From NCBI RefSeq assembly GCF_028890305.1, contig NZ_JARBXM010000001.1, forward strand, positions 64,501 through 128,500: a stretch of 64,000 bases of DNA, read 5' to 3'. The position numbers were made by a program, and so were the translations under genes. This stretch comes from Candidatus Methanosphaera massiliense. Its GTDB lineage: Archaea; Methanobacteriota; Methanobacteria; Methanobacteriales; Methanobacteriaceae. The notes beneath the pieces are model-generated. The model ran no database searches. It worked only from the letters and a program-made list of their open reading frames with translations, and was not told the origin of the DNA. Shown in pieces: positions 10,117 to 21,200 of the stretch (positions are counted from its first letter, which is position 1; every line of letters starts with the position of its first letter).

Positions 10117-10659
10117 ATGATAGAAGTTGAGATGAAAGCTAAAATTAATGATAAAGTAAAAACTCTAGAAAAAATTAAAGAAATAGGCGGAACTTATTCT
10201 CATACCGAAAAACAGCATGATATCTATTTTAATGCTCCAGACAAGAATTTTAAAGAAACTGATGAAGCCCTACGTATTAGAGAAATTCCAGAAGATGATG
10301 ATTTTAAACGTATATTAACATATAAAGGTCCTAAAATTGATCCTAAAAGTAAAACAAGAAAAGAGATAGAAGTTGAAATAGCTGATACAGATAATATGGT
10401 GGATATTCTTGTTAATTTAGGATATAAGCCTGCAGCAATTGTTAATAAAGTACGTAGAATATTTATTTATAATGAGTATACTGTTACATTAGATAAACTA
10501 GATAAATTAGGATATTATATGGAGATTGAATATGTAGCTAAAGAGGGTAGTGATATAGAAGAGATTAGAAATAATATATATAACGTCTTTGAAAAGTTAG
10601 GAATAACGTCAGGCTTTGAAAGAACTTCCTATCTTGGCTTACTCGAACAATTAGAATAA
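10117..10659 (+). CDS. CYTH-domain protein (CyaB/thiamine-triphosphatase type)
   Basis: The protein of 180 residues has the CYTH signature ExExK at its start (E3, E5, K7 in IEVEMKAK). It is followed by alternating charged beta strands (DEALRIRE, ILTYKGPK, KTRKEIEVEI, VNKVRRIF, VTLDKLDKLGYYMEIEY) that form the triphosphate tunnel. The family covers class IV adenylyl cyclases, thiamine triphosphatases and inorganic triphosphatases, and the sequence alone does not settle which activity applies. Archaeal members are often labelled CyaB, but a cAMP role here is unproven. The gene has its own TATA box and no operon partner. Confidence 0.85.
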   Translation: MIEVEMKAKINDKVKTLEKIKEIGGTYSHTEKQHDIYFNAPDKNFKETDEALRIREIPEDDDFKRILTYKGPKIDPKSKTRKEIEVEIADTDNMVDILVNLGYKPAAIVNKVRRIFIYNEYTVTLDKLDKLGYYMEIEYVAKEGSDIEEIRNNIYNVFEKLGITSGFERTSYLGLLEQLE

Positions 10660-10809
10660 ATACTATTAATAGAAAAAACAAATATAAAACATATAACTTG
10701 GTTAAATAAAATATTAATTAATTTTTTTTGATAGGAATATAACAATTATTATTTTTTTTACAATCACTCCAAAAAAAATCTAAATTGCATAAGAGGAGGC
10801 AATTATTAC

Positions 10810-11979
10810 ATGGATAGATTTGTAAGTATATATAATGATAAAGTGGAGTACGATTTACCCGACAATATAAATATATATGATACAACACTTAGAGATGGAG
10901 AACAAACACCAGGCGTTTTCTTCTCAATTGATGAAAAAATAGAAATAGCACATAAACTAGATGAATTGGGAATACCTCAAATTGAAGCTGGTTTTCCAAG
11001 AGTATCTGAAAATGAAAAAGAAGCAGTTAAGAGAATAGCAAACGAGGGACTTGATGCAAGCATTATTTGTCTAACAAGAACAAAAAAGGAAGATATAAAT
11101 GCTGCATTAGATGCGGATGTAGATGGAATAATAACATTCATGGGATTATCTGATTTACATTTAAAAGTTAAGATGAAAAAATCCCGGGAAGAAGTTAATC
11201 AGATATGTATGAATGCTGTAGATTATGCAAAAGATCATGGATTATATGTAGCTTTCTCTGCTGAAGATGCAACAAGAACAGAATTACCTAAATTAATAGA
11301 CATATATAAACAAGCAGAAGAACACCATGCAGATAGAATACATATTGCAGACACGACAGGTTCTATAAATCCATTTGCAATGCGATATCTAGTAAAAAAT
11401 ATTAGAGAAGCAATCGATATTGAGATAGCATTACACTGTCATAATGACTTTGGAATGGCCGTAGCAAACTCCATTGCCGGATTAATGGAAGGTGCAACAT
11501 CAATATCCACCACAGTAAATGGTATAGGTGAAAGAGCAGGTAATGCATCTCTTGAAGAACTAATAATGAACTTAAAACTTTTATACAACAAGGATTTAGG
11601 ATTTAATACAGAAGTAATTCATGAACTATCACAGCTTGTATCTAAATATAGTGAAATACCTATACCTGACAGTAAGGCTATTGTAGGAAATAATGTATTT
11701 AGACATGAATCTGGAATACATGTTGATGCAATCCTACAGGATCCACTTAGCTATGAACCATACCTTCCAGAAATGATAGGAACTAAAAGACAAATTGTTT
11801 TAGGAAAACACTCTGGTAAAGCAGCAGTAGCTGAGAAACTTAATACTTTGAATATTGAAGTAGATAACGGAAAATTATTAGAAATAGTAAACCTTGTAAA
11901 ACAGGAACGAGAAAAAGGTGAAGATATAACTAATGATAAATTTGATGAAATATTATTAAAAGCAAATATTCAAAGATGA
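10810..11979 (+). CDS. aksA: Homocitrate synthase AksA (isopropylmalate synthase family)
   Basis: DRE-TIM metallolyase that condenses acetyl-CoA with 2-oxoglutarate and longer 2-oxo acids, leading to the 7-carbon chain of coenzyme B. Visible motifs are YDTTLRDGEQTPG near residue 23, the HCHNDFGMAVANS metal site and the GIGERAGNASLEE block. At 389 residues it ends soon after the HSGKAAV region and lacks the roughly 120-residue regulatory domain of LeuA, which favours AksA. The RBS is GAGGAGG. The next gene, a homoaconitase-type large subunit, begins 8 bp after its stop, supporting chain elongation as the shared job. CimA-like citramalate synthase is an alternative. Confidence 0.85.
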   Translation: MDRFVSIYNDKVEYDLPDNINIYDTTLRDGEQTPGVFFSIDEKIEIAHKLDELGIPQIEAGFPRVSENEKEAVKRIANEGLDASIICLTRTKKEDINAALDADVDGIITFMGLSDLHLKVKMKKSREEVNQICMNAVDYAKDHGLYVAFSAEDATRTELPKLIDIYKQAEEHHADRIHIADTTGSINPFAMRYLVKNIREAIDIEIALHCHNDFGMAVANSIAGLMEGATSISTTVNGIGERAGNASLEELIMNLKLLYNKDLGFNTEVIHELSQLVSKYSEIPIPDSKAIVGNNVFRHESGIHVDAILQDPLSYEPYLPEMIGTKRQIVLGKHSGKAAVAEKLNTLNIEVDNGKLLEIVNLVKQEREKGEDITNDKFDEILLKANIQR

Positions 11980-11987
11980 GGATTAAT

Positions 11988-13235
11988 ATGAACATAACCG
12001 AAAAGATATTAGCACAACATTCAGGAAACGATGAAGTTACTCCTGGAGATACAATAAATTGTAACATTGATGTAGCAATGAGTCATGATGGTACTAGTCC
12101 ACCAACAATCAAGGTATTTGAAAAAATAGCTGATAAAGTATGGGATCCTGAGAAGATAGTACTTGTATTTGACCATAATGTACCAGCAAACACCATAGGA
12201 TCTGCTGAATTCCAGGAAGTAGTACGAGAATTTGGTAAAAAACAGGGCATACCTAACATGTATATACAAGGTGAAGGTATATGTCACCAGGTACTTCCAG
12301 AAATGGGACATGTAAAACCTTCTACAGTAATGGTGGGTGCTGACTCACACACATGTACATATGGTGCCTTTGGAGCTTTTTCCACAGGACTTGGAGCAAC
12401 AGACCTAGCAATGGTATATGCAACAGGAAAAACCTGGTTTAAAGTACCAGAATCCTATAAAATAAATGTAAATGGTACATTACAAGAAAACGTGTACTCA
12501 AAGGATTTAATACTAAGAATAATAAAAGAAATTGGTTCTTATGGTGCTACATATAAAAGTCTAGAATTCCATGGAGATACCATAGATAATATGTCAGTTG
12601 ATGGAAGATTAACAATGACAAACATGGTAATAGAATGTGGTGCTAAAAATGGAATCATGATACCTAACAAGCAAACAAAGGAATACCTTGCTCAAAGGGG
12701 TATAACCGATTATAAAATCACAACCCCCGATAAAGACGCACAATATGAAAAAGAGTATGACTTTGAAGTGGATGATTTACAACCACAAATTGCATGTCCG
12801 CATAATGTTGATAATGTAGAAGATATAGACAAAGTAGAAGGTACTCATATTGATCAAGCAGTACTAGGTTCATGTACCAATGGCCGATATGAAGACCTTG
12901 CACAGGCAGCTGACGTTCTTAAAGGACATAAAGTTCACGGAGACGTACAACTACTAGTATTCCCAGCATCACGTAAAATATATCAACAAGCCATTGAAAC
13001 AGGTATTATTCAAACACTTCTAGAATCAAATGCAATAATATGTAACCCTGGATGTGGACCATGTCTTGGTGCTCACATGGGTGTAATGTATGATGACATG
13101 ACCTGTATATCTACCACTAACAGGAACTTCCTTGGTAGAATGGGTAGTGCTAAATCATATGTATATCTATCAAATCCAGCAGTAGTTGCAGCTTCATCAA
13201 TTACTGGTGAAATCACAGACCCTAAAAACTTATAA
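11988..13235 (+). CDS. aksD: Homoaconitase/isopropylmalate dehydratase large subunit
   Basis: Iron-sulfur dehydratase large subunit of about 415 residues. Visible features are the DHNVPAN block, GADSHTCTYGA, and the 4Fe-4S ligands Cys296 (LGSCTNGR), Cys356 and Cys359 (in CNPGCGPCLG). I choose the ATG at 11988, since GAGG at 11978-11981 lies six bases before it; an in-frame ATG at 11976 would overlap the aksA stop and has no RBS. Coupling to aksA suggests the homoaconitase of coenzyme B synthesis (HACN), although LeuC of leucine synthesis is very similar. Specificity lies mostly in the small subunit, which is not in this window. Confidence 0.85.
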   Translation: MNITEKILAQHSGNDEVTPGDTINCNIDVAMSHDGTSPPTIKVFEKIADKVWDPEKIVLVFDHNVPANTIGSAEFQEVVREFGKKQGIPNMYIQGEGICHQVLPEMGHVKPSTVMVGADSHTCTYGAFGAFSTGLGATDLAMVYATGKTWFKVPESYKINVNGTLQENVYSKDLILRIIKEIGSYGATYKSLEFHGDTIDNMSVDGRLTMTNMVIECGAKNGIMIPNKQTKEYLAQRGITDYKITTPDKDAQYEKEYDFEVDDLQPQIACPHNVDNVEDIDKVEGTHIDQAVLGSCTNGRYEDLAQAADVLKGHKVHGDVQLLVFPASRKIYQQAIETGIIQTLLESNAIICNPGCGPCLGAHMGVMYDDMTCISTTNRNFLGRMGSAKSYVYLSNPAVVAASSITGEITDPKNL

Positions 13236-13362
13236 ATAGTTTTTTTATTACTTTTTTTAAAATTTTTTTTATTGAAAATTAGTTCTTAATATTATATTAA
13301 ATCATTAGTAAACTCCTTAAAAAAGAGAAAATGAATGGAAGTTTATTGATGTATTTTTAATC

Positions 13363-14217
13363 TTATTGATATTCCTTGATTTTTTGTTTCATATGATTAA
13401 TGATATCTTCACGTACATCATCATGAGTTAATGCCATGTCAATGGAACTTTTTAGCCATTCAATAGTGTTACCAATATCATATATTGTTCCCTCGAATGT
13501 TGTAGCGTATACATTCTCCTGATTATTAATTGCATCAGTTAACTGTATTTCTCCACCAACACCAGCATCAATTTCATCTAATTGATCAAATATATCTGGA
13601 GTTAATATGTATCTACCAGTTATACCAAGATTTGAAGGTGCATCTTCAAGTTTTGGTTTTTCCACCAGATTATCTACCTTATAAATATTATTCTCTATAC
13701 AACTTCCATCTACAATACCGTATCTTTCAATTTTATGTTCAGGTAGTTCTTCAATTGCTATTGTAGATCCACCATATTTATTATATACGTTTAACAATTG
13801 TTTAATACAAGGTGTTTGTGAGTATGTAATTGTATCTCCAAGAAGTACTGCGAATGGTTCATCACCTATATGTTTTTTTGCACATGAAACAGCGTCCCCT
13901 AAACCTTTTTGTCTTTTTTGTCTTACATAATATATATCTGCCATGTCTGTAATTGATTGTACTTCTTCTAGGTATTGATATTTTCCTTTTTCATTTAAAT
14001 GATATTCTAATTCAAAAGACCTGTCAAAGTGGTCTTCTATTGAACGTTTACCTTTACCTGTAATTATTAGTATATCATCTATACCTGAATTTACTGCTTC
14101 TTCTACCACGTACTGTATTGTTGGTTTATTAAATACAGGTAACATTTCTTTTGGTTGTGCTTTTGTAGCTGGTAAAAATCTTGTACCTAAACCTGCTGCT
14201 GGTATTACTGCTTTCAT
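13363..14217 (-). CDS. galU: UTP-glucose-1-phosphate uridylyltransferase
   Basis: Makes UDP-glucose from UTP and glucose-1-phosphate for surface polymers. The protein of about 284 residues opens with MKAVIPAAGLGTRFLPATKA, the nucleotidyltransferase signature, then PKEMLPV, a VEEAVNSG block and the GalU-type VEKP segment. The preferred start is the ATG at 14217-14215, because GAGGAAAG at 14230-14223 sits just before it; the upstream in-frame ATG at 14232 overlaps that site. The gene follows rfbA, whose stop codon overlaps the upstream ATG, so the two are one transcript and probably translationally coupled. Confidence 0.92.
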   Translation of the reverse strand: MKAVIPAAGLGTRFLPATKAQPKEMLPVFNKPTIQYVVEEAVNSGIDDILIITGKGKRSIEDHFDRSFELEYHLNEKGKYQYLEEVQSITDMADIYYVRQKRQKGLGDAVSCAKKHIGDEPFAVLLGDTITYSQTPCIKQLLNVYNKYGGSTIAIEELPEHKIERYGIVDGSCIENNIYKVDNLVEKPKLEDAPSNLGITGRYILTPDIFDQLDEIDAGVGGEIQLTDAINNQENVYATTFEGTIYDIGNTIEWLKSSIDMALTHDDVREDIINHMKQKIKEYQ

Positions 14218-14228
14218 ATTTTCTTTCC

Positions 14229-15296
14229 TCATAAATTAATTATTGAATTTTCACCTATTACAAAACTACGTCCTTTTGGATAGGTTGTTTTATCTGAAAT
14301 TATTTTTGAATTTTGTCCTAGAAGACTTTCAGTTATTCTCTTATCTGATTGTATTATTGAGTTTCCAATAATGATTGATGAATCTATCTCTGATTCTATT
14401 AGTTTTGTATTATCACCTATAGATGTATATGGGCCAACATAACCTTTTATTTCACAGTTTTTTCCTATGATTGCAGGTCCTTTTATTACAGAACCAGATT
14501 TTATTATTGTATCTTCACCAATGATTACTCTTCCTTTGATTTTTACATCATCTTCTATTGTTCCTTTGATATCTGTTTGTATTGATTCTAGAATTAACTG
14601 GTTAGCATCAAGTACATCTTCTGGTTTTCCTGTGTCTTTCCACCATCCTTCAACTACGAAGGAATCAACATCATAGCCTTCATCGATTAGTTTCTGGATA
14701 GCGTCAGTAATTTCTAACTCATTTCTCCAAGAAGGTTTAATTTTATCTATAGCATCAAATATCTCGTTTTTGAATAAGTATATTCCGACTAATGCTAAGT
14801 TACTCTTCGGATGCTCTGGTTTTTCAACTAAATTAATTATTTCACCATTATCATTTAGTTCTGCTACACCAAATTGTCTTGGATCAGGAACTTCCTGTAA
14901 TAATAATCTTGATGCAAATTTTGATTCATCAAATCCTTTTACAAATTCCTCAATTCCTGATTTTAGTATATTATCACCTAGATACATGACAAAAGAATCC
15001 CCATCAACAAAGTCTTTAGCTGTTGCTGCTGCATGAGCTAGTCCTTTTGGTTCTCCCTGCATGATATATGTGATTTTTACTCCAAATTTAGACCCATCAC
15101 CTAAGGCATCTTTTATTTTATTAGGCATGTTGGTTCCTAGGATTATTCCAATATCAGTTATTCCAGCATCTCTTAAATCTTCTATTGCATAATAAATTAC
15201 TGGCTTATTTGCTATTGGAATTAATTGTTTTGGACCTGTATGTGTTAATGGTCTTAGTCTAGTTCCATGTCCACCAGATAAAATAACTCCCTTCAT
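14229..15296 (-). CDS. rfbA: Glucose-1-phosphate thymidylyltransferase (long form)
   Basis: First enzyme of dTDP-sugar synthesis. The protein has 355 residues: an N-terminal nucleotidyltransferase domain (GGHGTRLRPLTHTGPKQLIPIANKP at the start, YLGDN near residue 100, VEKPEHPKS and WRNELEITDAIQ later), then a C-terminal left-handed beta-helix (about 240-355) of short hexapeptide-like turns (VIIGEDTIIKSGSVIKG, SIIIGNS). This long form differs from the 290-residue RmlA and resembles archaeal and StrD-type enzymes. It is the first gene of the rfbA-galU pair; rfbB and rfbD lie 23 kb away beyond the surface-protein island. Confidence 0.9.
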   Translation of the reverse strand: MKGVILSGGHGTRLRPLTHTGPKQLIPIANKPVIYYAIEDLRDAGITDIGIILGTNMPNKIKDALGDGSKFGVKITYIMQGEPKGLAHAAATAKDFVDGDSFVMYLGDNILKSGIEEFVKGFDESKFASRLLLQEVPDPRQFGVAELNDNGEIINLVEKPEHPKSNLALVGIYLFKNEIFDAIDKIKPSWRNELEITDAIQKLIDEGYDVDSFVVEGWWKDTGKPEDVLDANQLILESIQTDIKGTIEDDVKIKGRVIIGEDTIIKSGSVIKGPAIIGKNCEIKGYVGPYTSIGDNTKLIESEIDSSIIIGNSIIQSDKRITESLLGQNSKIISDKTTYPKGRSFVIGENSIINL

Positions 15297-15516
15297 TTCT
15301 AATATCTCCTAATATTCTTAAAAAAATTCTTTTGAGAATTTATTTAGTTATATAAGATATATTTTAATTCAATATTATTATATCTTTTAAAATCTCCATT
15401 TTAAGAGAATAATTTTTAATTTCTATATAAATAAGTTAACTATTTAAATATTTTTATATAAAATAAAATAAACTATAATAATTCTTATATTATAAATTAT
15501 ATTATCAATAAAACAA

Positions 15517-15533
15517 AAGGAGGTAAAAATATC
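15517..15533 (+). promoter_or_regulatory. Strong RBS followed by an ATC start codon
   Basis: AAGGAGGT (15517-15524) is followed by six bases and then ATC at 15531-15533, in frame with the adhesin below. No ATG, GTG or TTG lies in frame between the RBS and TTG 15549, which is 24 bases from the RBS, too far. Reading from ATC gives a basic N-region (KTRKT) ahead of the hydrophobic core. I read ATC as the real start. Confidence 0.65.
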
Positions 15534-18071
15534 AAAACAAGAAAAACATTGTTATTCTTAATTCTATTAACAACTGTTTTATTATCCATAACATCAATAT
15601 CTGCAGAGAATACTAATGATACTAATACACTACAAGATAATAATCATCATATACAACCAGTCACACAGCAAAGTAATACTACACAAATTCAAAACACGAA
15701 ATATGTCCAAAATAATACTAAAAACCTGAAAAAAGAAGAAAGTAACGATATTTATATTGATTCATCATCCACTAATCAAGTTGAAGATGGTACAATTGAT
15801 AATCCATATAAAACAATAACAGAAACAATAATAACAAATAACAGTAAATTACATGTTAACACGGGCACATATTATTTAAAATCAATGAATATCACAAAAA
15901 ACACAACAATAATTGGTCAAAATAGAAATAGTACTATATTCATAGCAAATGATACTAGTAGTATATTCACCATATCAGATAATAATCAATTAACCCTTAT
16001 TAATATAACACTGAAAGATTATGAATCCAGCACTCAGGCAGCAATCACTAATAATGGAAATTTAACTGTTAGAGATTCATGTTTCCTAAATAATACTGGT
16101 TTAGAAAGAACATCTAAAGGCGGAAGCATATATAATACTGGCATATTATATGTAGAAAACACGGACTTTTCAAGTAATACCGCTTCATGGGGAGCTTCAA
16201 TATACAATAATCGTGGAAGAACTACAATTAGAAACTCAAATTTCACGAAAGATAATACGTATAATGTTGGAGGATCTGTGTATAGCATACGTGGAAATCT
16301 CTTAATACTAAATTCAAATTTCAAAAACAATTCAGCTGTAAGTGGTGGAGCAGTTTATAATGCATTTGGAAATGTGACAATTAACAACACGTTATTCTTA
16401 AAAAACCAGGCTGCATCCTTTTATGGTGGTGCCTTATATAGTACAGGTATTGTAAGAATAACAAACAGCCAATTCCTATATAATCATGGTACATATAATG
16501 GTGGAGCAATCACGAACACTAATAATTTCACTGCAATAAATTGTACATTTGAATCAAATAGTGCTGGAGAAAGTGGTGGAGCTATAGAAAATATTGCATG
16601 GACTGCTACTGAAAATGGAAATTTAACCTTGATTAACTGTAATTTTACAGAAAATAGTGCAACTGTTAATGGTGGAGCAATAGCTAATCTTAACACAACA
16701 CCTGTTGAAGGAAATTATGGTACTATCACTGCTAGAAACTCAGTGTTTAGATTAAATACTGCTGGAGAAAAAGGTGGAGCTATATGGAATGAACAATATA
16801 TTAATTTAGAATACAATGCATTTATAGGTAATGAAGCTGAAACTAATAACACAATATATAGTAATAGTTCATTAATTAAATCAATAGAAAATAATTGGTG
16901 GGGTAACAATAATCCAAAATGGGATAAAATAGGAGTAATCCCTGATCATTGGGTTGTTATGACATTTACTAATACCACACCACTAATTGAAAAATTAGAT
17001 ACAACATTATTAGTAACAATTAATTCATTAAATAACGGTGATAAATTAAGTTCAAACATTCCTATAAGAGAAGTTGTATATATTGCTAATAACACAGTTT
17101 TTACAGAGAATTTTCAGAATATTAATAATCAAACAATAAATACATGTAAACCAGAATATGAGAATATTAGTGTATTAATTGATGATCAATTATTAACATT
17201 GACGCCATTGGAAGCTAATATAACATATATTCTATTAGATAATAATCAGACAATACAGTTTAATATAAATCTACCTAACAATATTAATGGTAAAGCTTCT
17301 ATTAAAATTAATGGTAAAACCATAATTAATAAAGTAAAAGTAGTTAATGGTAAAGCATCAGTAAAATATGCTATACCTACATCATGGGGCAATAAAAATT
17401 ATACTGCAACAATTGTATTAAATACAATTAATGATAAGAAATTATCCAAGAATATTACAATAACTATTCCTAAACGTAGTGTAACAGCTAAAATTACCAT
17501 AAAAAATACCACTGCTATTAGAACAGGAGACACAATTCAAATGATAGCTGATGTAACCTGTGGAAATAAAAAGGTAACTAACGGAAAAGTTTCCTTTAAA
17601 ATTAATGGTAAAACTATTGCATCTAATGTTAGAATAGTTAATGGTAAAGCTATAATAAATTATACTATTCCTCAAAATTTCAATCCTAAACAATATAATG
17701 TCAGCATTGTTTATGGTGGAGATAATAACAAATATTCATGTAATAACAAGACTATTATGACAATTTCAAAACAAAATGCACATGTAACTCCTAACAGTAC
17801 ATTGTATTTAATGAGTGATAGTGGTGTCAGCATCACTATGGGTGTTCTTGATTCACATAATAACTATGTTTCACAGGGAAAAATATGTTATAAGATTAAT
17901 GGTAAAACTATAAAAACTAATATTACTTTAACTGATGGTGTATTTACATTTGAATATGTAACACCTGCTGTAAAAAGTGGTCAGACATTAAAACAAACAT
18001 TAACAATTAGAATGGGAGCAAATAAAAAATATAATGCGATGACTATTCGTATTCCTATTGTAATTAGTTAG
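15531..18071 (+). CDS. Adhesin-like surface protein: beta-helix then Ig-like domains
   Basis: A secreted Asn/Thr-rich protein of about 846 residues. The signal peptide is read as KTRKTLLFLILLTTVLLSI with cleavage after ITSISA. Residues about 80-455 are a right-handed parallel beta-helix built of repeated GGAIYN- and NCxFxxNSA-type turns, closing with the cap-like NNWWGNNNPKW. After a linker come three Ig-like (Big_3-type) repeats from about residue 590, each with a KINGKTI strand and a VNGKA strand. There is no transmembrane anchor or sorting signal at the C terminus, so attachment is unknown. A role in adhesion is inferred from the family only. It faces the next adhesin tail to tail. Confidence 0.85.
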   Translation: MKTRKTLLFLILLTTVLLSITSISAENTNDTNTLQDNNHHIQPVTQQSNTTQIQNTKYVQNNTKNLKKEESNDIYIDSSSTNQVEDGTIDNPYKTITETIITNNSKLHVNTGTYYLKSMNITKNTTIIGQNRNSTIFIANDTSSIFTISDNNQLTLINITLKDYESSTQAAITNNGNLTVRDSCFLNNTGLERTSKGGSIYNTGILYVENTDFSSNTASWGASIYNNRGRTTIRNSNFTKDNTYNVGGSVYSIRGNLLILNSNFKNNSAVSGGAVYNAFGNVTINNTLFLKNQAASFYGGALYSTGIVRITNSQFLYNHGTYNGGAITNTNNFTAINCTFESNSAGESGGAIENIAWTATENGNLTLINCNFTENSATVNGGAIANLNTTPVEGNYGTITARNSVFRLNTAGEKGGAIWNEQYINLEYNAFIGNEAETNNTIYSNSSLIKSIENNWWGNNNPKWDKIGVIPDHWVVMTFTNTTPLIEKLDTTLLVTINSLNNGDKLSSNIPIREVVYIANNTVFTENFQNINNQTINTCKPEYENISVLIDDQLLTLTPLEANITYILLDNNQTIQFNINLPNNINGKASIKINGKTIINKVKVVNGKASVKYAIPTSWGNKNYTATIVLNTINDKKLSKNITITIPKRSVTAKITIKNTTAIRTGDTIQMIADVTCGNKKVTNGKVSFKINGKTIASNVRIVNGKAIINYTIPQNFNPKQYNVSIVYGGDNNKYSCNNKTIMTISKQNAHVTPNSTLYLMSDSGVSITMGVLDSHNNYVSQGKICYKINGKTIKTNITLTDGVFTFEYVTPAVKSGQTLKQTLTIRMGANKKYNAMTIRIPIVIS

Positions 18072-18238
18072 GTATTGTTAAAGTAGTTAATAAAAAACCT
18101 TTCTTTTTTTATTCTTTTTTAAAAAAAATATTTCTATTTTTAATTAAAATAAGTTATCTCTTTTTGTGAAAAATAAGTATTTTAGGATATATGTCTTAAT
18201 AAAAAAAAGTATTAGAATATAATATTATTTTTTATATT

Positions 18239-21200
18239 CTAATGTGAAAATTTGGTAGTCGCAAATTTAGATGGTTTGGTAACTCCTCTTAATTCTTTAC
18301 TCCATGTAGGTTTCTTTGATCCCCAGTAATTATTTTGAATACTGTTTCTAGAACCTGATATAGCTGTAATACTATTACCTACACCAGTAGCATTATTTGA
18401 TATGAAGTTTGTTCTTGAAATGGTTATTTTATTCATGTTTGCTATTGCTCCACCACCAATATATTTACCTGTTACTTTATTTGATGTGAAGTCACAGTTT
18501 GTTATAGTGGCATTAGAGCTTGTGTATATTGCTCCACCAATAGATGTATTTTTTGAAGTCACTGTGTTTTTATTGAATTTACATTTAAGTACTGTTAAGT
18601 TACCAGTTTCAAAGTATATAGCTCCACCGAAGGATGTTTTTTGTGTTGCGGTAAGTGTATTTGAATTAAATATACAATTTACAAATTTTGAATATGCATA
18701 GTATTCTTCTATAGCACCACCTATAACTGATTTAGATTTTGCTAGGTTAGATGTGAAGTTTGTATTATATATATCAGATGCTGCATATTGTATGTACATT
18801 GCACCTGCACCTGCAACTGTGTTTCCATATGCCTTGTTTGATTGGAACTTAGTTTTGTTGATATATAAACCAGCACCTAAACTATTTATTGCTCCACCTA
18901 TTCCAATATTAGTACCACTCACATAATTATTTAGGAATGTAGATGATGTAATTACAATATCACCATAGGCAGCTTTTATTGCTCCACCTAATACCATTTT
19001 ACCAGTGGCTCTATTGTTGTTAAAGGATGCTGAATTAATTACTAAATCTCCATCCTGCATATATATAGCTCCACCACCAGTTGAATTAGTACCTTTAGCT
19101 GTATTGCCTGTGAACCATGCTCTATTAATATTTGTTGTGTTGTTTATTAAACGTAAAGCTCCACCTTCACCATTACTATTTGATACTGCATTATTTGTAA
19201 ATGTTACACCAGTCAGGTTTAGAATACCTAATGAATATATTGCTCCACCAGAATATGCTCCAGTAGCTGTGTTATTTATAAACTTTACACCTGTAATATT
19301 TAATTTACCATATGAGACTATTGCACCAGCACTTCTATTTGCTGATGATTTACCATTCTTAATAGTTAAACTTTTTATTGTAATATGTGTATTGTTTGTA
19401 GTTACTGTAAATATAGGACCCTTGCCATTACCTGTTATAAATGTCTTAGTTCCACTTCCAATAATCTTAATAGTTTTATTTAAGTATATATTGGAAGCTG
19501 AATAGGTACCATTAGTTAAGATAACAGAACCATATGTGCTTACATGTCCTACTGCATAGGATACTGTTCTGAATGGATGATATTTATCACCTATGTTAGA
19601 GTCACTGCCCTTAGGACTGACAAATACCGTGCTTAAACTTGAAACAGTAAGGTTATTTATTGTGTAAGCTGATGAGTAGTATTGGTTAGCCTGAAGTTTT
19701 GCTAGATATTTTAATGTTAAACCGTTGTACTTATTTGGTGGCCTGTAGGATATACTGGCTACACCCTTTTTAACTGTTGCTTTACCAATAGTAGTACCGT
19801 TTAATGTAAATGTTACAGTACCATTCTCTGCATGATGATTTGTTTCATCAAGTATTGTTACTGTAATTTTAGCAGTTTTACCTATAGTTACATATACTGC
19901 ATCGGAGACCATTCTAGCATTTAATCTTGTTACATTCATATAATTCAAATTATAACTGGAATAATATGCATTACTTCCAAGGTATGTTGCATTAAGTCTG
20001 TATGCTCCTTGTTTCATGATTCCAACATAGTATGTTAAGTTTGCTGCACCATTTTTAACAGCTACTTTTCCAACATCTTTTCCATTTAATGTAAATCGTA
20101 CATATCCACCATTTACATTTAATTGATTTTTATCTTTTACACTAGCAGAAAGAACTACCTTTTTACCAATTTTTGCATCAACGTATCTTGCAGTTGTTAC
20201 TGTACCAATCTTATTGATGGTTAATTTACCATTATTCTGAGAGTCAGCATATTTCCAGTATCCCTGATAAATACAGGTTATATTATATATTTTTGCACTG
20301 TTTACTTTAGGTACATATGTATATAATGCATGTCCTATAGACACATTTTTTCTAACTGTGGTAACTCCATTGATTTTGAATAATACAACTCCTTTTAATA
20401 CATTATTACCATTTTCATCAATGACTGTTGCTGTTATTGTTACTGTATCATTTATTTTAGCGGATATCTTTGGAACTTCTACTCTTGTAGATAATTGTGT
20501 TAATTTTAATGTAGCATTAGTTCTTGTTGAATTAACAGTACTTGTTTCTCGAAGTACTGCCTGAACACTATATTCTTGATCATCAAATTGATATGGTATT
20601 ACATAATGATATACGGCATATCCTGTTTCGTTAGTTGTGATATTACCAATCGTGTTTTGATTAATTTTATATACAACTAATGCATTACTTACTGGTCTTC
20701 CTAGTTCATCAATTACCCTTGAAGTGAATGTTGTATTAGAACCTGCTTTAGAAGTTATATTTTCTGTAGTTAAATTAGCATTTAACTTGAGAATGGTTAA
20801 TCTTGATCTTACTGTACTATTTGAATACTTATAGTTACCAGCATATATCACTTGTAACCTATACACTCCTGGCAGTCTTGTAGCATTGGCGTTAAAATTA
20901 TATATTGCTGTTCCATTTACTATTTCTACAGTGGCAAGTTTTGTTTTATTTAATCTAAATTCAACTACACCTTTAACATCTGGTGCCATGTGTGCTACTA
21001 TTTGTGTTTGTGATAAGTATTTTACTGTTATATTATCTACAGTTATCTGTGGGTCTACATTAGTTTCTTCACTTGTTAATGCAATGAGTGTACTTACATT
21101 TACTGGTTTATATTTAGAATCACCAGAATAAGATAATGTTAAATTATATGTTGGATCATTATAATATTCAGGTACCTCGTAAGTGTAAGTTAGTAATGTT

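Noticed and set aside
15549-15551. TTG as start of the first adhesin
   Set aside because: 24 bases from the RBS and it would remove the basic N-region of the signal peptide; ATC at 15531 has ideal spacing.
18402-20564. Several plus-strand open frames rich in Pro, Ala, Val and Leu within the second adhesin
   Set aside because: Antisense shadows of the repeated Gly-Gly-Ala-Ile and Asn/Thr codons; no RBS and no family.
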